Shown one piece after another: positions 1-10,625 of a DNA stretch of 64,000 bases. The stretch is from contig VXIS01000130.1 of the NCBI GenBank assembly GCA_008704415.1, positions 55,242 to 119,241 on the forward strand, in the 5' to 3' direction. The notes under the pieces are model-generated. The model saw only the letters and a program-made list of their open reading frames with translations, made no database searches and had not been told where the DNA came from. The translations under genes were made by a program, and so were the position numbers. Every line of letters begins with the position of its first letter. Position 1 is the first letter of the stretch. Source of the DNA: Sphaerosporella brunnea (Eukaryota > Ascomycota > Pezizomycetes > Pezizales > Pyronemataceae).

Positions 1-704
1 CGATGGAGCGGGAGGGGAGGGGTTGTATGACTGCGGCGATACATAGAGTGCCATGCCCGAAGCGTACTCAGTCTACGTAACTCTACTTGCTCCCATGCAA
101 CTGCAACTCGCTGCCGGCGCTGGACAGGGGTTGAGCCATCGGGGACGCCATTCGATGGAGGCCCTGGCTCCATCGAGAGCGGGCATCGCCATCGACATCG
201 CGTGCGGTAAGCAGGCAACCATTCAGTCGTCAGTCGACATCGACATCGACATCGAAACAAAGGCCTTTCACGCAGCGATTGATTCTTTGGCATGCACGTC
301 GTAGATAGGCAATACTGGGCTGCGTGCATGTACTCTCTAGTACTCTTCAATGAGTCGTCTCCATCCCATCAACCCGCCGGATGTGGATGAAACCATGCGC
401 ACAAGCCCGATCCGGCGCCGCGAGCGCAACCCCCCTCCATCCACCCAGCTCCGGAAGTTGGAACCGTCCACCCCGTCATCTCACGAGAAGCTCATCTCTG
501 GAGGCTGGGAACACTGAGGGATCTTGAGAAACTCTCTTCTCTTCTCGGGTGTTGTTGTGGCAACCGGTCCTCGCTGCCCCCAAATTGTTTACCTTCTCGG
601 CCTTGTTAAACAGCAGCTCTCCTTTTCTCACCCACAACCCCCCCCCCCCCCCTAATACATGCAACATTCACAACTCCCCTAATATTCATACGCGATTCTC
701 GAAA
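1..704. other. upstream region, no recognised gene
   Basis: I see no gene here. An 83-codon open frame at 53-304 has no recognisable content and includes a short GACATC repeat (about 235-256). A C-run of about 15 bases (638-652) lies in what is probably the leader of the next gene. Confidence 0.6.
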
Positions 705-1695
705 ATGGAGTCGCTGCTGTCTTCTTCCTTCGATCTGCTGTCTTCCTATGACACACCCTGCATTAAGAAAGGTCTGCGCTACCTGGAGGGCTTCCTCGCA
801 AAGATGTGTCTGCAAACCGCTCCAAGTGCGCCCAAGAATAATGGAGCGCGTCGCGACAGTCTTATACAAATGCCTGCCGCGCCAGTCGCTAGCAGGCCCA
901 GAGATGCCGCGTTTCGCGAGTTCCTTCGTCTACAGAATGGATTTGAGTGGAACAGTATGTTGTACCTGCGTGCATCTGCATATGCTGTTGCTGCATCCTC
1001 ATCCTCGCATTGGTGCGATCACGGGCTAACATCTGACAACAAGTCACCATTCGACTGATTGCATGTCTGGAGCGCCTGCTTGGAAAAGAGAACAGTACGT
1101 TATCGCTTCGCTCCGTCATGTCTGCAGGCTGCGATAAACTGACATTTTCTGCCGATAGACGAGCAGAACAATCGTTTGATCCTCGCCTCCCTGGATCTGA
1201 TCCAGGGAATGCTCCTGCTGCACCCGCCGTCGCGCAAACTCTTTGCGCGAGAGATCCACATGAATGTCATGCTCGATCTCCTCGACGCCGGTAACACTGC
1301 TGATGTCCAGTCGGCGACCTTGCTCACTCTGGTGTGCGCTCTCATCGATCACCCTGCAAACACAAGGGTGCGCCTTACCCAAGTATCCCAGCCGCCCCGT
1401 GCGATGCTGACAGAGCCTGCAGGTCTTCGAAGCGCTGGATGGTCTGGCCACCATCACTTCGCTCTTCAAGCGACGCGACACACCGCGCGAAGTAAAGCTC
1501 AAGATTTTGGAATTCCTATACTTTTATCTCATGGATGAAACTCCCAAGGCGTGCCCTGCGCCGGAGGGCGGTGTTCCCGCGAAGATCAAACAGAACAAAA
1601 CCACGGAAGAAAAGCAGGCCATGCTTGCCGAGTATATGGCGAACGTTGATAATCTCGTTGCAGACTTGAAAGAGAGTCAGCCTTTTGGGATGTAG
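705..1695 (+). CDS. cdc14: Septation initiation network protein Cdc14 (SIN scaffold, not the phosphatase)
   Basis: Exons 705-954, 1044-1094, 1159-1367 and 1423-1695 give about 260 aa. The joined protein resembles the fungal Cdc14 family named after S. pombe cdc14, the partner of the Sid1 kinase. It is unrelated to the Cdc14 phosphatase, and no HCxxGxxR phosphatase motif is present. Supporting segments are the N-terminal FDLLSSYDTPCIKKGLRYLE, the helical middle NNRLILASLDLIQGMLLLHP, and the C-terminal LKILEFLYFYLMDE followed by a charged tail. In fission yeast the complex acts at the spindle pole body to trigger septum formation; that role is inferred here. The start is the ATG after a CT-rich leader. 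Splice phases agree across all four exons. It is followed by RPL3 on the same strand after 550 bp. Confidence 0.88.
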
Positions 1696-2248
1696 CACCG
1701 CCGCAAGAAGAGCGAGTTCAAGAGAAGCCTCGGGCAGAGATTCTAAGGTTGCAAGTATTGGGTTTTTTGGTTTTGCAATTTCACATGGAGTACTGGCGCC
1801 GGACTGTCTGTATGAATACTTATGTGCTTAAGTAGGTTATTGGGATAATGGTGTACGGGAGTATTGATGTGTACTTGGAGTGTACTTGGGTAGCATTGCG
1901 TGTGGAGCAGACGCTTTATCGGCTCTCTTAATACCTGGCGTATAGCATAATGATATCTCTTGTTTCTGGTTCTGCGTTTCTGTGCGATTGATATATCAAT
2001 CCGTTTCGATGGTTGGTTGGTGAGTGATCACTCGCTTGATTGTCCAGCTTTTAGCGCTAAGCCCTGTTCAGCCGCCCACAAATCTGTCTTGGCGAGCGCA
2101 CACTTGGAAGAAGCAGTCACCTTACGGTTGCAATTTCGAGACCCACACAGAATCCCACATCACGCCTCGCCAGCCGACCCAACTAACCCGACAGCCCCAA
2201 CAACAACCTCTTGGACGACAACCCCTTCAAGCGGACTAACGGTTCAAG
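1696..2248. other. intergenic: cdc14 3' end and RPL3 promoter/leader
   Basis: This is non-coding by inspection. The last 100 bases are CA-rich, as in the 5' leader of a highly expressed fungal gene. No repeat stands out. Confidence 0.6.
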
Positions 2249-3683
2249 ATGTCTCACGTACGTTTTTCTCGTATACCGAATTGCTGCTCATTGGAGAAAT
2301 TATCTGGAATCTGGAAATGCTGACTCGAATTTGATGTTTAGAGGAAATTCGTATGTTTTACCTGCGGCCGACAACCGAAGCTTGCAAAAGCAGCGATACT
2401 GACAAAGCTTCCAGGAAGCACCCCGACACGGTTCGCTGGCGTTCCTTCCTCGCAAGAGGGCTGCCAGACACAGAGGAAAGGCCAAGGTGCGCATTCACAA
2501 CTACCTGAACGGATCAGCAACAGAAATCTGACTATGCCTTCTAGTCCTTCCCCAAGGATGACCCCAAGAAGCCCGTCCACCTCACTGCCACCCTTGGTTA
2601 CAAGGCTGGTATGACCACGACCGTCCGTGAGCTTGAGCGTCCTGGCGCCAAGATGCACAAGAAGGAGATCGTCGAGGCCGTCACTGTCATCGAGACTCCC
2701 CCGGTTGTCTGCGTTGGTGTTGTCGGTTACGTCGAGACTCCCCGTGGTCTGCGTTCGCTCACCACTGTCTGGGCTGAGCACTTGTCCGACGAGGTCCGCC
2801 GCCGGTTCTACAAAAACTGGTACAAGTCGAAGAAGAAGGCCTTCACCAAGTACACCAAGAAGCACGCCAACGGTGGAAAGGACATCGCCCACGAGCTTGC
2901 CCGCATCAACAAATACTGCACCGTCGTCCGCATCCTCGCCCACACCCAGATCCGCAAGACCCCCCTCAAGCAGAAGAAGGCCCACTTGATGGAGATCCAG
3001 GTCAACGGTGGATCCATTGAGCAGAAGGTCGAGTTCGCTCGCAACCTCTTCGAGAAGACCATCTCGGTCGACACCATCTTTGAGCAGAACGAGGTTATCG
3101 ATGTCATCGCCGTCACCAAGGGTAAGGGATTCGAGGGTGTCACCGCCCGTTGGGGAACCAAGAAGCTGCCCCGCAAGACCCACAAGGGTCTGCGCAAGGT
3201 CGCTTGTATCGGAGCGTGGCACCCCAACCACGTCCAATGGACTGTTGCCCGTGCTGGTCAGGACGGTTACCACCACCGTACCTCGGTCAACCACAAGATC
3301 TACCGCATCGGAAAGGGCGACGACGAGGCTAACGCCTCCACTGAGTACGACACCACCAAGAAGACCATCGTATGTTTTTTTTTTCCGACTCCTGGCGGTT
3401 TTGGTACGATTACTGACAAAGCCTGCAGACTCCTATGGGTGGCTTCCCTCGGTATGGTGAAATCAAGAACGACTTTGTTATCGTTAAGGGCTCTGTTCCT
3501 GGTGTCAAGAAGCGTGTGATGACCCTGAGAAAGTCCCTCTTCCCCCATACCTCCCGCAAGTCCCTCGAGAAGGTCGAGCTCAAGTGGATCGACACCTCCT
3601 CCAAGTTCGGTCACGGTGCTTTCCAGACCAAGGAGGAGAAGCACGCCTTCATGGGTACTCTCAAGAAGGACCTTGCTGCGTAG
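2249..3683 (+). CDS. RPL3: 60S ribosomal protein L3 (uL3)
   Basis: Exons 2249-2257, 2342-2350, 2415-2486, 2545-3369 and 3429-3683 encode about 389 aa, the normal length for eukaryotic uL3. The protein starts [20 protein letters not shown]. It contains the family segments [13 protein letters not shown] and [20 protein letters not shown], and the W-finger region with GRLP-like [27 protein letters not shown]. uL3 sits near the peptidyl-transferase centre of the large subunit. The exons are strongly biased toward C-ending codons, consistent with high expression. The first two exons carry only three codons each; the second is a 9-nt microexon. A long open frame on the opposite strand (2338-3294) is a by-product of this codon bias. 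Confidence 0.97.
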
Positions 3684-4112
3684 TAGAGGTGTGGTTTTTG
3701 AGGTTGGGGTTTTCTTTTCGGTGTTTGATTTCTGGCTTTCTTTTACGATTGTATGGGAAAAAGCATGTGGAATAAAAAATGGATCCAAGTGCTGGGCGTC
3801 TGTCTTTTTGCAAAAGCAATAACATGAATCGTGTTTGATTCTTGACCCTAGAGATTCCATTGTCCAGAGATGCGTCTTGTACATAGTCTAAAGTAATACC
3901 CGAATGACGTGAGAAGTGATGATGCAACACGTGGTTTGTGGCGGTGCATTACCAAGCTTCAGCCACCTCCAAGTTCCAGTGCCGACAAACGTAATCGTCT
4001 AGACCTCTCAACCCCCAAGACCTCTCAACCCCCAAAACCACCAACCACAACCACCACTCGCTACCACCCCAACCACACATACTCTCTATCTCTCTCGCCC
4101 GTAACCACCACT
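3684..4112. other. intergenic between RPL3 and VTI1
   Basis: This holds the RPL3 3' region and the VTI1 leader. A perfect 17-bp unit is tandemly duplicated at 4002-4035 in the pyrimidine-rich VTI1 leader. Confidence 0.6.
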
Positions 4113-4853
4113 ATGGACGCGACCACCGAGCTCTTCGCCTCGTACGAAGCAGACTTCAAGCTCGTCTTCGCGGACATAACCCAGAAGTTATCGGAGCTCA
4201 CGGAGCTAACGGGCGAGTCGCGCAAAGCTGCGATCCGCGCCGCGGACCGCAGCGTCGACGAGGCGGACGAGATCATTGCGCAGATGCAGCTCGAGATCAA
4301 TAATATCCCTTCTAATGCGAAGACGAAGCCCCGGCAGCGGCTGCGGAATTATACTACCGATCTTGACGCGGCGAGGGCACAGCTGATTAAGGGCTCTCAG
4401 AGCGCTGATCGGGATGCGCTCTTTGCTGGCCGCAGGGGCGAGGCGACGGATGCGGTGGCGGAGCAGAGACAGACGCTGCTGAGGGGCACGCAGAGTCTCG
4501 AGAGGAGCTCGCAGAGACTTAGGGAGAGTGAACGCATTGCGCTGGAGACGGAGAGTATTGGGGCGGGTATTTTGGGGGATTTGGCGAGCCAGAGAGAGAC
4601 GATTATGAGGACGCACGATACGCTGAATGAGGGTGAGAGGTATTTGGATCGCAGCGTTAAGACGCTGAGGGGTATGGCGAGAAGGTGGGTTCCGTTTGGT
4701 TAGGGGGGTGGGGGGGATTGGCAACGAGGAAGATCAGGGTGCAAGTGCTGATTTTGCGACTGTAGGATGGCGACGAATCGTATCATCACTATTGCTATCA
4801 TTACCGTGCTGGTGTTGTTGATCTTGGCGGTTATTGTCTCGAAATTCCGATGA
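4113..4853 (+). CDS. VTI1: Qb-SNARE Vti1
   Basis: Two exons (4113-4684 and 4766-4853) encode about 219 aa, matching yeast Vti1 (217 aa). The N-terminal Habc-like helical bundle (about residues 1-100) includes SELTELTGESRKAAIRAADR. The SNARE motif (about 125-190) contains GILGDLASQRETIMRTHDTL with the zero-layer glutamine. The short second exon supplies the C-terminal anchor ATNRIITIAIITVLVLLILA and ends KFR. Vti1 pairs with different syntaxins in Golgi-to-endosome/vacuole and retrograde Golgi fusion. The 81-nt intron has a GCTGAT branch site. Without splicing the frame would end before the membrane anchor, so the intron is required. Confidence 0.95.
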
Positions 4854-6087
4854 ACAGTTGCACTTACGCTCACGTATGATATTGGGGATTGAGGTGGTTG
4901 AGGGGTGGGGCGGGGGGTAGATGTTGCTTTTGCGTGTGTTCTTGTTGTCGTTCTTTGGCGGTTGTTTTTTTTTTTCTTGTCTGGCCAAGAGGCGGAATTC
5001 GAATTACTTGTGCTTATGCTTGTTATATGCCTTTTTGTTTGTTTTTTCTTCTTTGTTTTTTGAGGAAAAGATAGCTTTTATTTGTTTTTCAGACACATGC
5101 CATGTAAAAAGCATGGATTTGCGACTTATTAGAGAGTTTGCGATTTGCGTCTAGACGCGGTGACCCGAAGTCTTGGCCAGCTTAAATTTGCGTCTGGATG
5201 CAAATCGCAAACTCTCTATTTGCTGCGTCTAGAACCTCGAGCTTTGGATGGTAAAGTAAAGAATTGAAATTTCTAGAAAGTAGCGAGGTGCTGCCCTGTG
5301 AGTACAACGCTTTCATCCGGATATCCTCCTAGACAAAAAAGACCACACATCATGCCATCAGCACGTTTGGTAACACCAAGGAAGGCCCTGACTAAGGCGA
5401 GGCACTTTATGTTCAATCAGGTACGGCACATTCCTGGGAGGTGGGAGGGGGAGACATCGATAGCCCACCGCTCCCCGGCCTTCTCTTCTACCAAAGACAT
5501 TCAATCCCCATCCCATCGAGTCTACCTGCATGCAGAGGGGGGACAGTAGAGGCTTGGGGGCTGCAACGATGGCAACTTCGGACTTGCAGGGCAAGAGACC
5601 GGTCGATCTCCTCAAGGGGGCCGATGAAGCCACTCACTCAACACAACCAGACACTCAATCAACGGCTCGAGAGTCCGCGCTTGGGTTTGGCCTCGGGGGG
5701 GGGGGGGGGGCGGGAGAGTTGCACATTGTTGATGGATATACCTAGGGCCAATAGTGGTTGGAAAGTATGCTCGAGGTTCTACATATGAAGGAAGGTATGT
5801 TTTCGCCTTGAGATGGTGGATGGCAGTTGTGGAAGAGGCTGCTGCTTCTTATCATTCTTATGATGAATACTGCGTTTCGTTTTGTAGCACCTTGCATTTC
5901 AATGGGCAATATTTGTGCCGTTAAGCACTTGCATAGGGAGGGATATGATCAAGTAAAGAGTGTGAGAAAGCGATGTCACAATCCGTGATTCTATCTTTGC
6001 TCTATTTTCCGATTCTACACAATCACATGATAGCATTTATTTGAACATCAACTTTATATCACCAGCCAACAACTTATTGCTAGGTAT
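4854..6087. other. intergenic between convergent VTI1 and MAK5
   Basis: No gene is recognised. It contains the inverted repeat at 5131-5217 and a G-run at about 5695-5710. Both flanking genes end toward this region. Confidence 0.6.
5131..5217. repeat. inverted repeat, 28-bp arms
   Basis: The left arm (5131-5158) and right arm (5190-5217) are reverse complements over 28 bp with two mismatches, separated by 31 bp. It lies between the 3' ends of two convergent genes. It could be a short MITE remnant or a hairpin in a 3' UTR. No flanking target-site duplication was clear. Confidence 0.85.
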
Positions 6088-8531
6088 CTACCAAGTAACC
6101 TCATCAATAACACTCTTCTTCTCCACTCCAATAATGTTATCGTGCATAGCCTCTCCATTCATCAACGCACTCGCGATATTGACGATTCCACTGGTCAAAT
6201 ACCTCTCAGAGAATCCACTGTTGATCTTCTGTTTCAACAGAGCCTTTAACTCCGCCTTCCACGCCTCAATATCATCCTTCGAAGCGCTCGCGGCCTTCTC
6301 TCTCTTCTGCTTTCCCCTCTGGCCCTTCTTTCCAACCTTCAACGAGTTGAACTCCTCGCTGTCATATTCAACGCCGAGCTCATCCGCCGCAGTTTTGAGC
6401 CAGTCATCTTCCTTGTTCTTTTTTGCCTTCTCAACAGTGCTGTCGGCAATCTTCTTGGACAGGGTAGCTCGCCGCTTGAGACGGTCGACGAGCTTGCGGT
6501 CGACTGAAAAACTTTTCATTGCGTACTTTCCTGTGCTTTTGGCGTTGTCGCCTTCGTGTACCTTGGAGACCAGCCGGCGGACACCCATAACCTCCTCGGG
6601 TGCACAGAGCAGAATACTGATACCCCGAGCATCCGATCGGGCGGTTCGTCCGGAACGGTGCACGTACATGTCTGCGGTTCGCGGTAAATGGTAATGAACG
6701 ATCATCTCGACGCCCTTGATATCAAGACCACGAGCGGCTACGTCGGTGGCGATAAGGATAGAGTTCGGGCTTGAGGGGGAAGAGAAGCGCTCCAAACTCC
6801 GCAGACGGGCCTTTTGGATCATGTTGGAGTGTAAGGAATTTGCAGGAAGCTGGAGCTGCGACAGAAAAGGCGTAAGCCGCTTGACAGAGGAAATCGAATT
6901 GGTGAAGACGAGGGTCCGGCAAGGGTATCGTAAAAGCAAATAGTAGAGATACAAATCCTGCATTTCCCATCAGTTTCTCCAGACAAACAAATTCACGTGT
7001 CTCGAAATACCTTCTCCATAGCTCCGCACTCGATTATCCCCTCCCGCAGATTTGTGGCCATTTGTCCTGCCGGATTTGCATCCACAAACTGTGGTGATTC
7101 CTCACGGAAGTTGAGCTTCTTCAAGAGATACTCCATGCTCTCCTTATTATCAAGCAGATCACCGCCGGTGCCGTTCTTAGGCCAGCTCTTCTTGCCCTTC
7201 GCCGCCAGCCTTTGCTGTAATCCCTGATGGAACGTTGCAGAGAAAACTAAAGTTTGTCGTTTGGGAGCCGGGGCCTTCTTTTTCTTAGGCTTGTTCTTCT
7301 TTTTGAATTCCGCGGCGTCCATGTCCCCATCCTCCGACCCTGAGCCATCATCCTCAGCTCCTGATTCATATTCTTCGCGCTGGAGGAGATTAAGCGTGTC
7401 CTCCACTTCCTTGTAATGACCCTCCTGCAACAGACGATCCGCCTCGTCCACCACCAAGAATCTCAGCCCCCTCTTAAGCTTGTCGATCCACCCAATTCCT
7501 TCACTAACAACCTCCCACAGGCGACCGGGCGTGGCAACAATAACATCCACGCCCTGATCTAACAACCTCTGTTGCTTCTGCAGCGACAGCCCTCCCGTAA
7601 GCGTCACAACTTTGAAGTCGGGCACAAAAGCCGCCACAGCCATCAAATGGTCACTAAGCTGTTTCGCCAGTTCGCGGGTCGGCGAAAGAACCAGCGCTAT
7701 AGGGAGTTTCTCGATTTTGTTCTTCGACGCATCGGTGTTTATAACCTCCACCGCAGCAGCGCTAGACTTCAAGTACGTTTCAAGGATAGGAATTCCGAAG
7801 GCGAGCGTTTTACCGGAACCAGTGCTGGCTTTTCCGATCAAATCATGGCCGGCAAGGATTTTTGGGATGGCAGCGGACTGAATTGCAGTCGGGGATGCGA
7901 ACTTCAGCTTTGCGAGAGCACGGAGGGTAGGAAACGACAAGTCCAAGGTTTCCCACTCGGGAAGATCAACGTCTTCGTCGGAATCATCCAGGCGATCTTC
8001 AAGAAGGGTTTCGAACGGATTGCTCTTCGCTGCTTGTTGCTGCACTTTCTTGTCTTTGGCTTTTGCGTCCTTCTTCTGCTTCTTCTTCTTCTCCGACTGC
8101 GGCTTTGCGGCGATAGGTTTTGTGGCAGCCTCCTCCTCCGTGGACTCGGCTTCAGTGTCAATTATACCGCCCCATTCCTCCTCGTCGTCCTCTGCCTCAG
8201 TGTCATCATCGGCGGGCTTCGGCGGTGCAGGTGGGACCTTCGTTTTCTTCGCCTTCTTCGACTTATCCACCGACTAACAGACAATCAGCACCCGACGAAC
8301 TCCTAATTTCACTGAACACAGCAGCCAGCGTACCTTAAACTGCAGCTTCCCCGCCTCATCCGCAACGACATCGATGCCCTCAATCTCCTCGAGCCCAAAG
8401 AATCCTTCCACATCATCGAGGCGATCCGGCATAGCGACCTCCTTCCACCCCAACTCATCCGCCAAGAGCTTCGACTTCTTCGTGCGCTTCACGGGCGCCT
8501 CGGTTTCGCGCGATCGTTTCTTGTTCGGCAT
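6088..8531 (-). CDS. MAK5: ATP-dependent RNA helicase Mak5 (DEAD-box, DDX24 family)
   Basis: Exons 8531-8334, 8273-7011 and 6957-6088 on the minus strand encode about 776 aa, the usual Mak5 size. The protein opens MPNKKRSRETEAPVKRTKKS. An acidic/lysine-rich linker follows, then the helicase core: FPTLRALAKLKFASPTAIQS (Q-motif region), ASTGSGKT (about 215-222), PTRELAKQL, TPGRLW, DEAD (about 342-345), SATF (about 411) and RSGRTAR as motif VI. As in Mak5 relatives, an acidic and lysine-rich insertion separates DEAD from SAT. Mak5 is a nucleolar factor for early 60S subunit assembly. The introns are 60 and 53 nt. The gene converges with VTI1. Confidence 0.95.
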
Positions 8532-10059
8532 TGTTCTTCGTTGCTGCTGCTGCTGCGGTCTGCACGTGCGACAAAAAATTTGTGAAGCGAACTTGGAATA
8601 GCCCTAACCCACGGAACATGCCGAGGCTAGTGACGTCGTGGCAGGAAATGAGAATAGAGTTACAGCAATGGCTTAAGACGGAATCCATTAAGACGGTGGG
8701 CCAACCCAACACTACGAGCGACGAGCGCCGATGTGCGGTGAAGATTCTCCCCGCCGCATCGCCGCTGACCTGCACATCTTCGGCTCAACTCATCCAAAAA
8801 CCTCGTCAGATATAGATAGCATCACCATATCTGTCCGGCCACAAAAGCACATCCGCGATCTGCTTACGCAGAACCCACTGCAGCTTGCAATTTCCCAATG
8901 GCGGCCACAAAAAAAAAAATAAGGCTTCAACCCAGGACATCCCCATCCTCAAAAACCGAAGCGAAAAAATCACCCTAGCTACGGCGCAGCGCACACACCC
9001 CGGAATTCACCGAGAAAATGGCCGAAACAATAAATGCGATCCGAGCTTTTCGGGGTTTCTATGAAAAAAGTGGCATCATCAACAGGGCCCGGGGTGCTAT
9101 AGGCCGTTTTCCCCGACATGAGGGGGAAGACGAAGCATGGCCAACGACGACGTGACGACGATGGGACTCGGGAGGAGGGTCTGGACCGCCATTATAACTA
9201 ACTATGCGGGCGTGGAAACAGTTTCGATGGAGATAGTTCTGTGCAAGGATGTTAGCTGCTTGCCAATGTTGCCATGGGTTTGTTTGCATACTCTCGACCA
9301 AACTTGGCCATGGACCTCAAGAATCAAGACTACACAAAGAAGAGAGATCTGCATCATTTGCTTAAATAAGTACCCGCCAGTAGGTACCACGTCCCAAAAA
9401 ACCACTCTCCCCTATTCGAAAACCTCGCAGTTCTCTCCGAGACCACCGCCCGCCTGCCTCGTGGATCCTGTGCATCCTGAAACCAGAAAGCCAAACTCCA
9501 TGCCCAGCCGCGATCACCCTTCTCTTCGTGTCACCAAAAAAAAAAAAAAAGGTCTGCATACGAAACAAAAAAATCGTTCCGATAGGATGACGACAACTAT
9601 CGATATCGATTGCGGGATGGATGGATGTATGGATCGCTTGCGGATCCGGAGGCGAGTTGTGGGGTCCGGATCCCATTCCCTTCGTCCATCCAATCTGTGT
9701 GGAAAGGAAAGTATGGTACTCGTACAAGCACATGTAACTAAGTAGCTTTTTTTTATGTCTGTTGGTTCTGAAATGTATCACCTGAACCCATCGACGTTTC
9801 CAAGCCCCCTTTTGCCCCAATCCAAGAGGTGGGGTTCTCCACATTTTTTTCTGGAGCTCTTGAAGATGATGGGATGGGAGGAGGGATGCATCTCCTCTTC
9901 CGCAAGGCTGGCTGGGCATCGATGTATCGGAATCCTGCACACATCCTGCACACATCCGACGTCACACATGCTTGCTGTGTATGGCCGGCGGCGGGTTTTC
10001 TCACGAATCCACGATTCGTGCAACACGGATCCAGAGCAACTCTTCACGCTGAGACAGGA
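8532..10059. other. gene-free stretch upstream of MAK5
   Basis: Three mutually overlapping open frames near 9137-9955 show no recognisable domain, no consistent splice pattern and low-complexity A-runs, so they are not called. An A-run lies at about 9536-9550. Confidence 0.5.
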
Positions 10060-10625
10060 TCTACGAACCCATCATCACCGGCCAGCGGCGCAGGCAAGAA
10101 AGCGCCGTGATCTTCTGGAGCCAGAGGCCCCACAGACAAAAACCCGCCGAACCTTGCTTCACGAGAGAAGCGGGGCCAGGTGGCGAAACGAGCAAACTAC
10201 CCTATGGAAGGCGGTGGCCGAGGCGACTCGCGACGGGGGCAAGCGGAGGCGAAAGACCAATACGTCGGTCAGAGACCTGCTGGCGGACGAGCGCTGCATA
10301 GAGGCAGTGTTGGCCTTCTTGAGTAGCACGAGCGTTGGGATGTGGCCGAATAGGGCCTGAATGTGGCCGAATAGGGCCTGAATGTGGCCGAATAAGGCCT
10401 GAATGTGGCCGAATAGGGCCTGAATCTGTCTCCTCTGTCCCGACCTTCTGTCACGAATCTCCTTGCTGCGATCTATGCCTTTTTGTTTCCTTGTTTCCTT
10501 TCCTTCTTTCAGAGGAGCGGACCCCACAGTAGGCCACGTGCCTAGGGGCGGCGGTGATTCTGTACACTATATGCCATGGCCGCAAGCGGCCGAATGCAAT
10601 ATGATTAGAACAAAAACAAACGAGA
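10060..10625 (+). mobile_element. probable 3' remnant of a LINE (Tad1-like) retrotransposon
   Basis: In frame at about 10170-10333 the translation includes TTLWKAVAEATRDGG and then SVRDLLADERCIEAVLAFLS. From memory this resembles the extreme C-terminus of fungal non-LTR retrotransposon polyproteins (a DLLADERC..VLDFL..T.VG pattern). The frame then runs into a 21-bp tandem array and stops. Downstream (about 10570-10620) is a GGCCGCAAGCGGCCGAATGC stretch followed by an AAC/AAA-rich tail, which also fits a LINE 3' end. The reverse-transcriptase core is not present. A profile search is needed to confirm it. Confidence 0.5.
10341..10424 (+). repeat. 21-bp tandem repeat, four copies
   Basis: Four head-to-tail copies start at 10341, 10362, 10383 and 10404. 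Each begins TGTGGCCGAATA. The third differs by one base (GAATAAGG instead of GAATAGGG). The array interrupts the end of the LINE-like frame. Confidence 0.95.

Noticed and set aside
2338..3294. 318-codon minus-strand open frame opposite RPL3
   Set aside because: It is antisense to the RPL3 coding exons and results from their strong C-ending codon bias. It has no recognisable domain.
4206..4724. 172-codon minus-strand frame opposite VTI1
   Set aside because: It is a mirror of the Vti1 coding sequence with Arg/Leu-rich content and no support of its own.
6041..6694. 217-codon plus-strand frame opposite MAK5
   Set aside because: It is antisense to the helicase C-terminal exon. The same applies to 7572-8306.
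9137..9955. Overlapping frames of about 200 codons on both strands
   Set aside because: No domain, low-complexity A-run within the frame, and neither strand is favoured by splice or leader signals.
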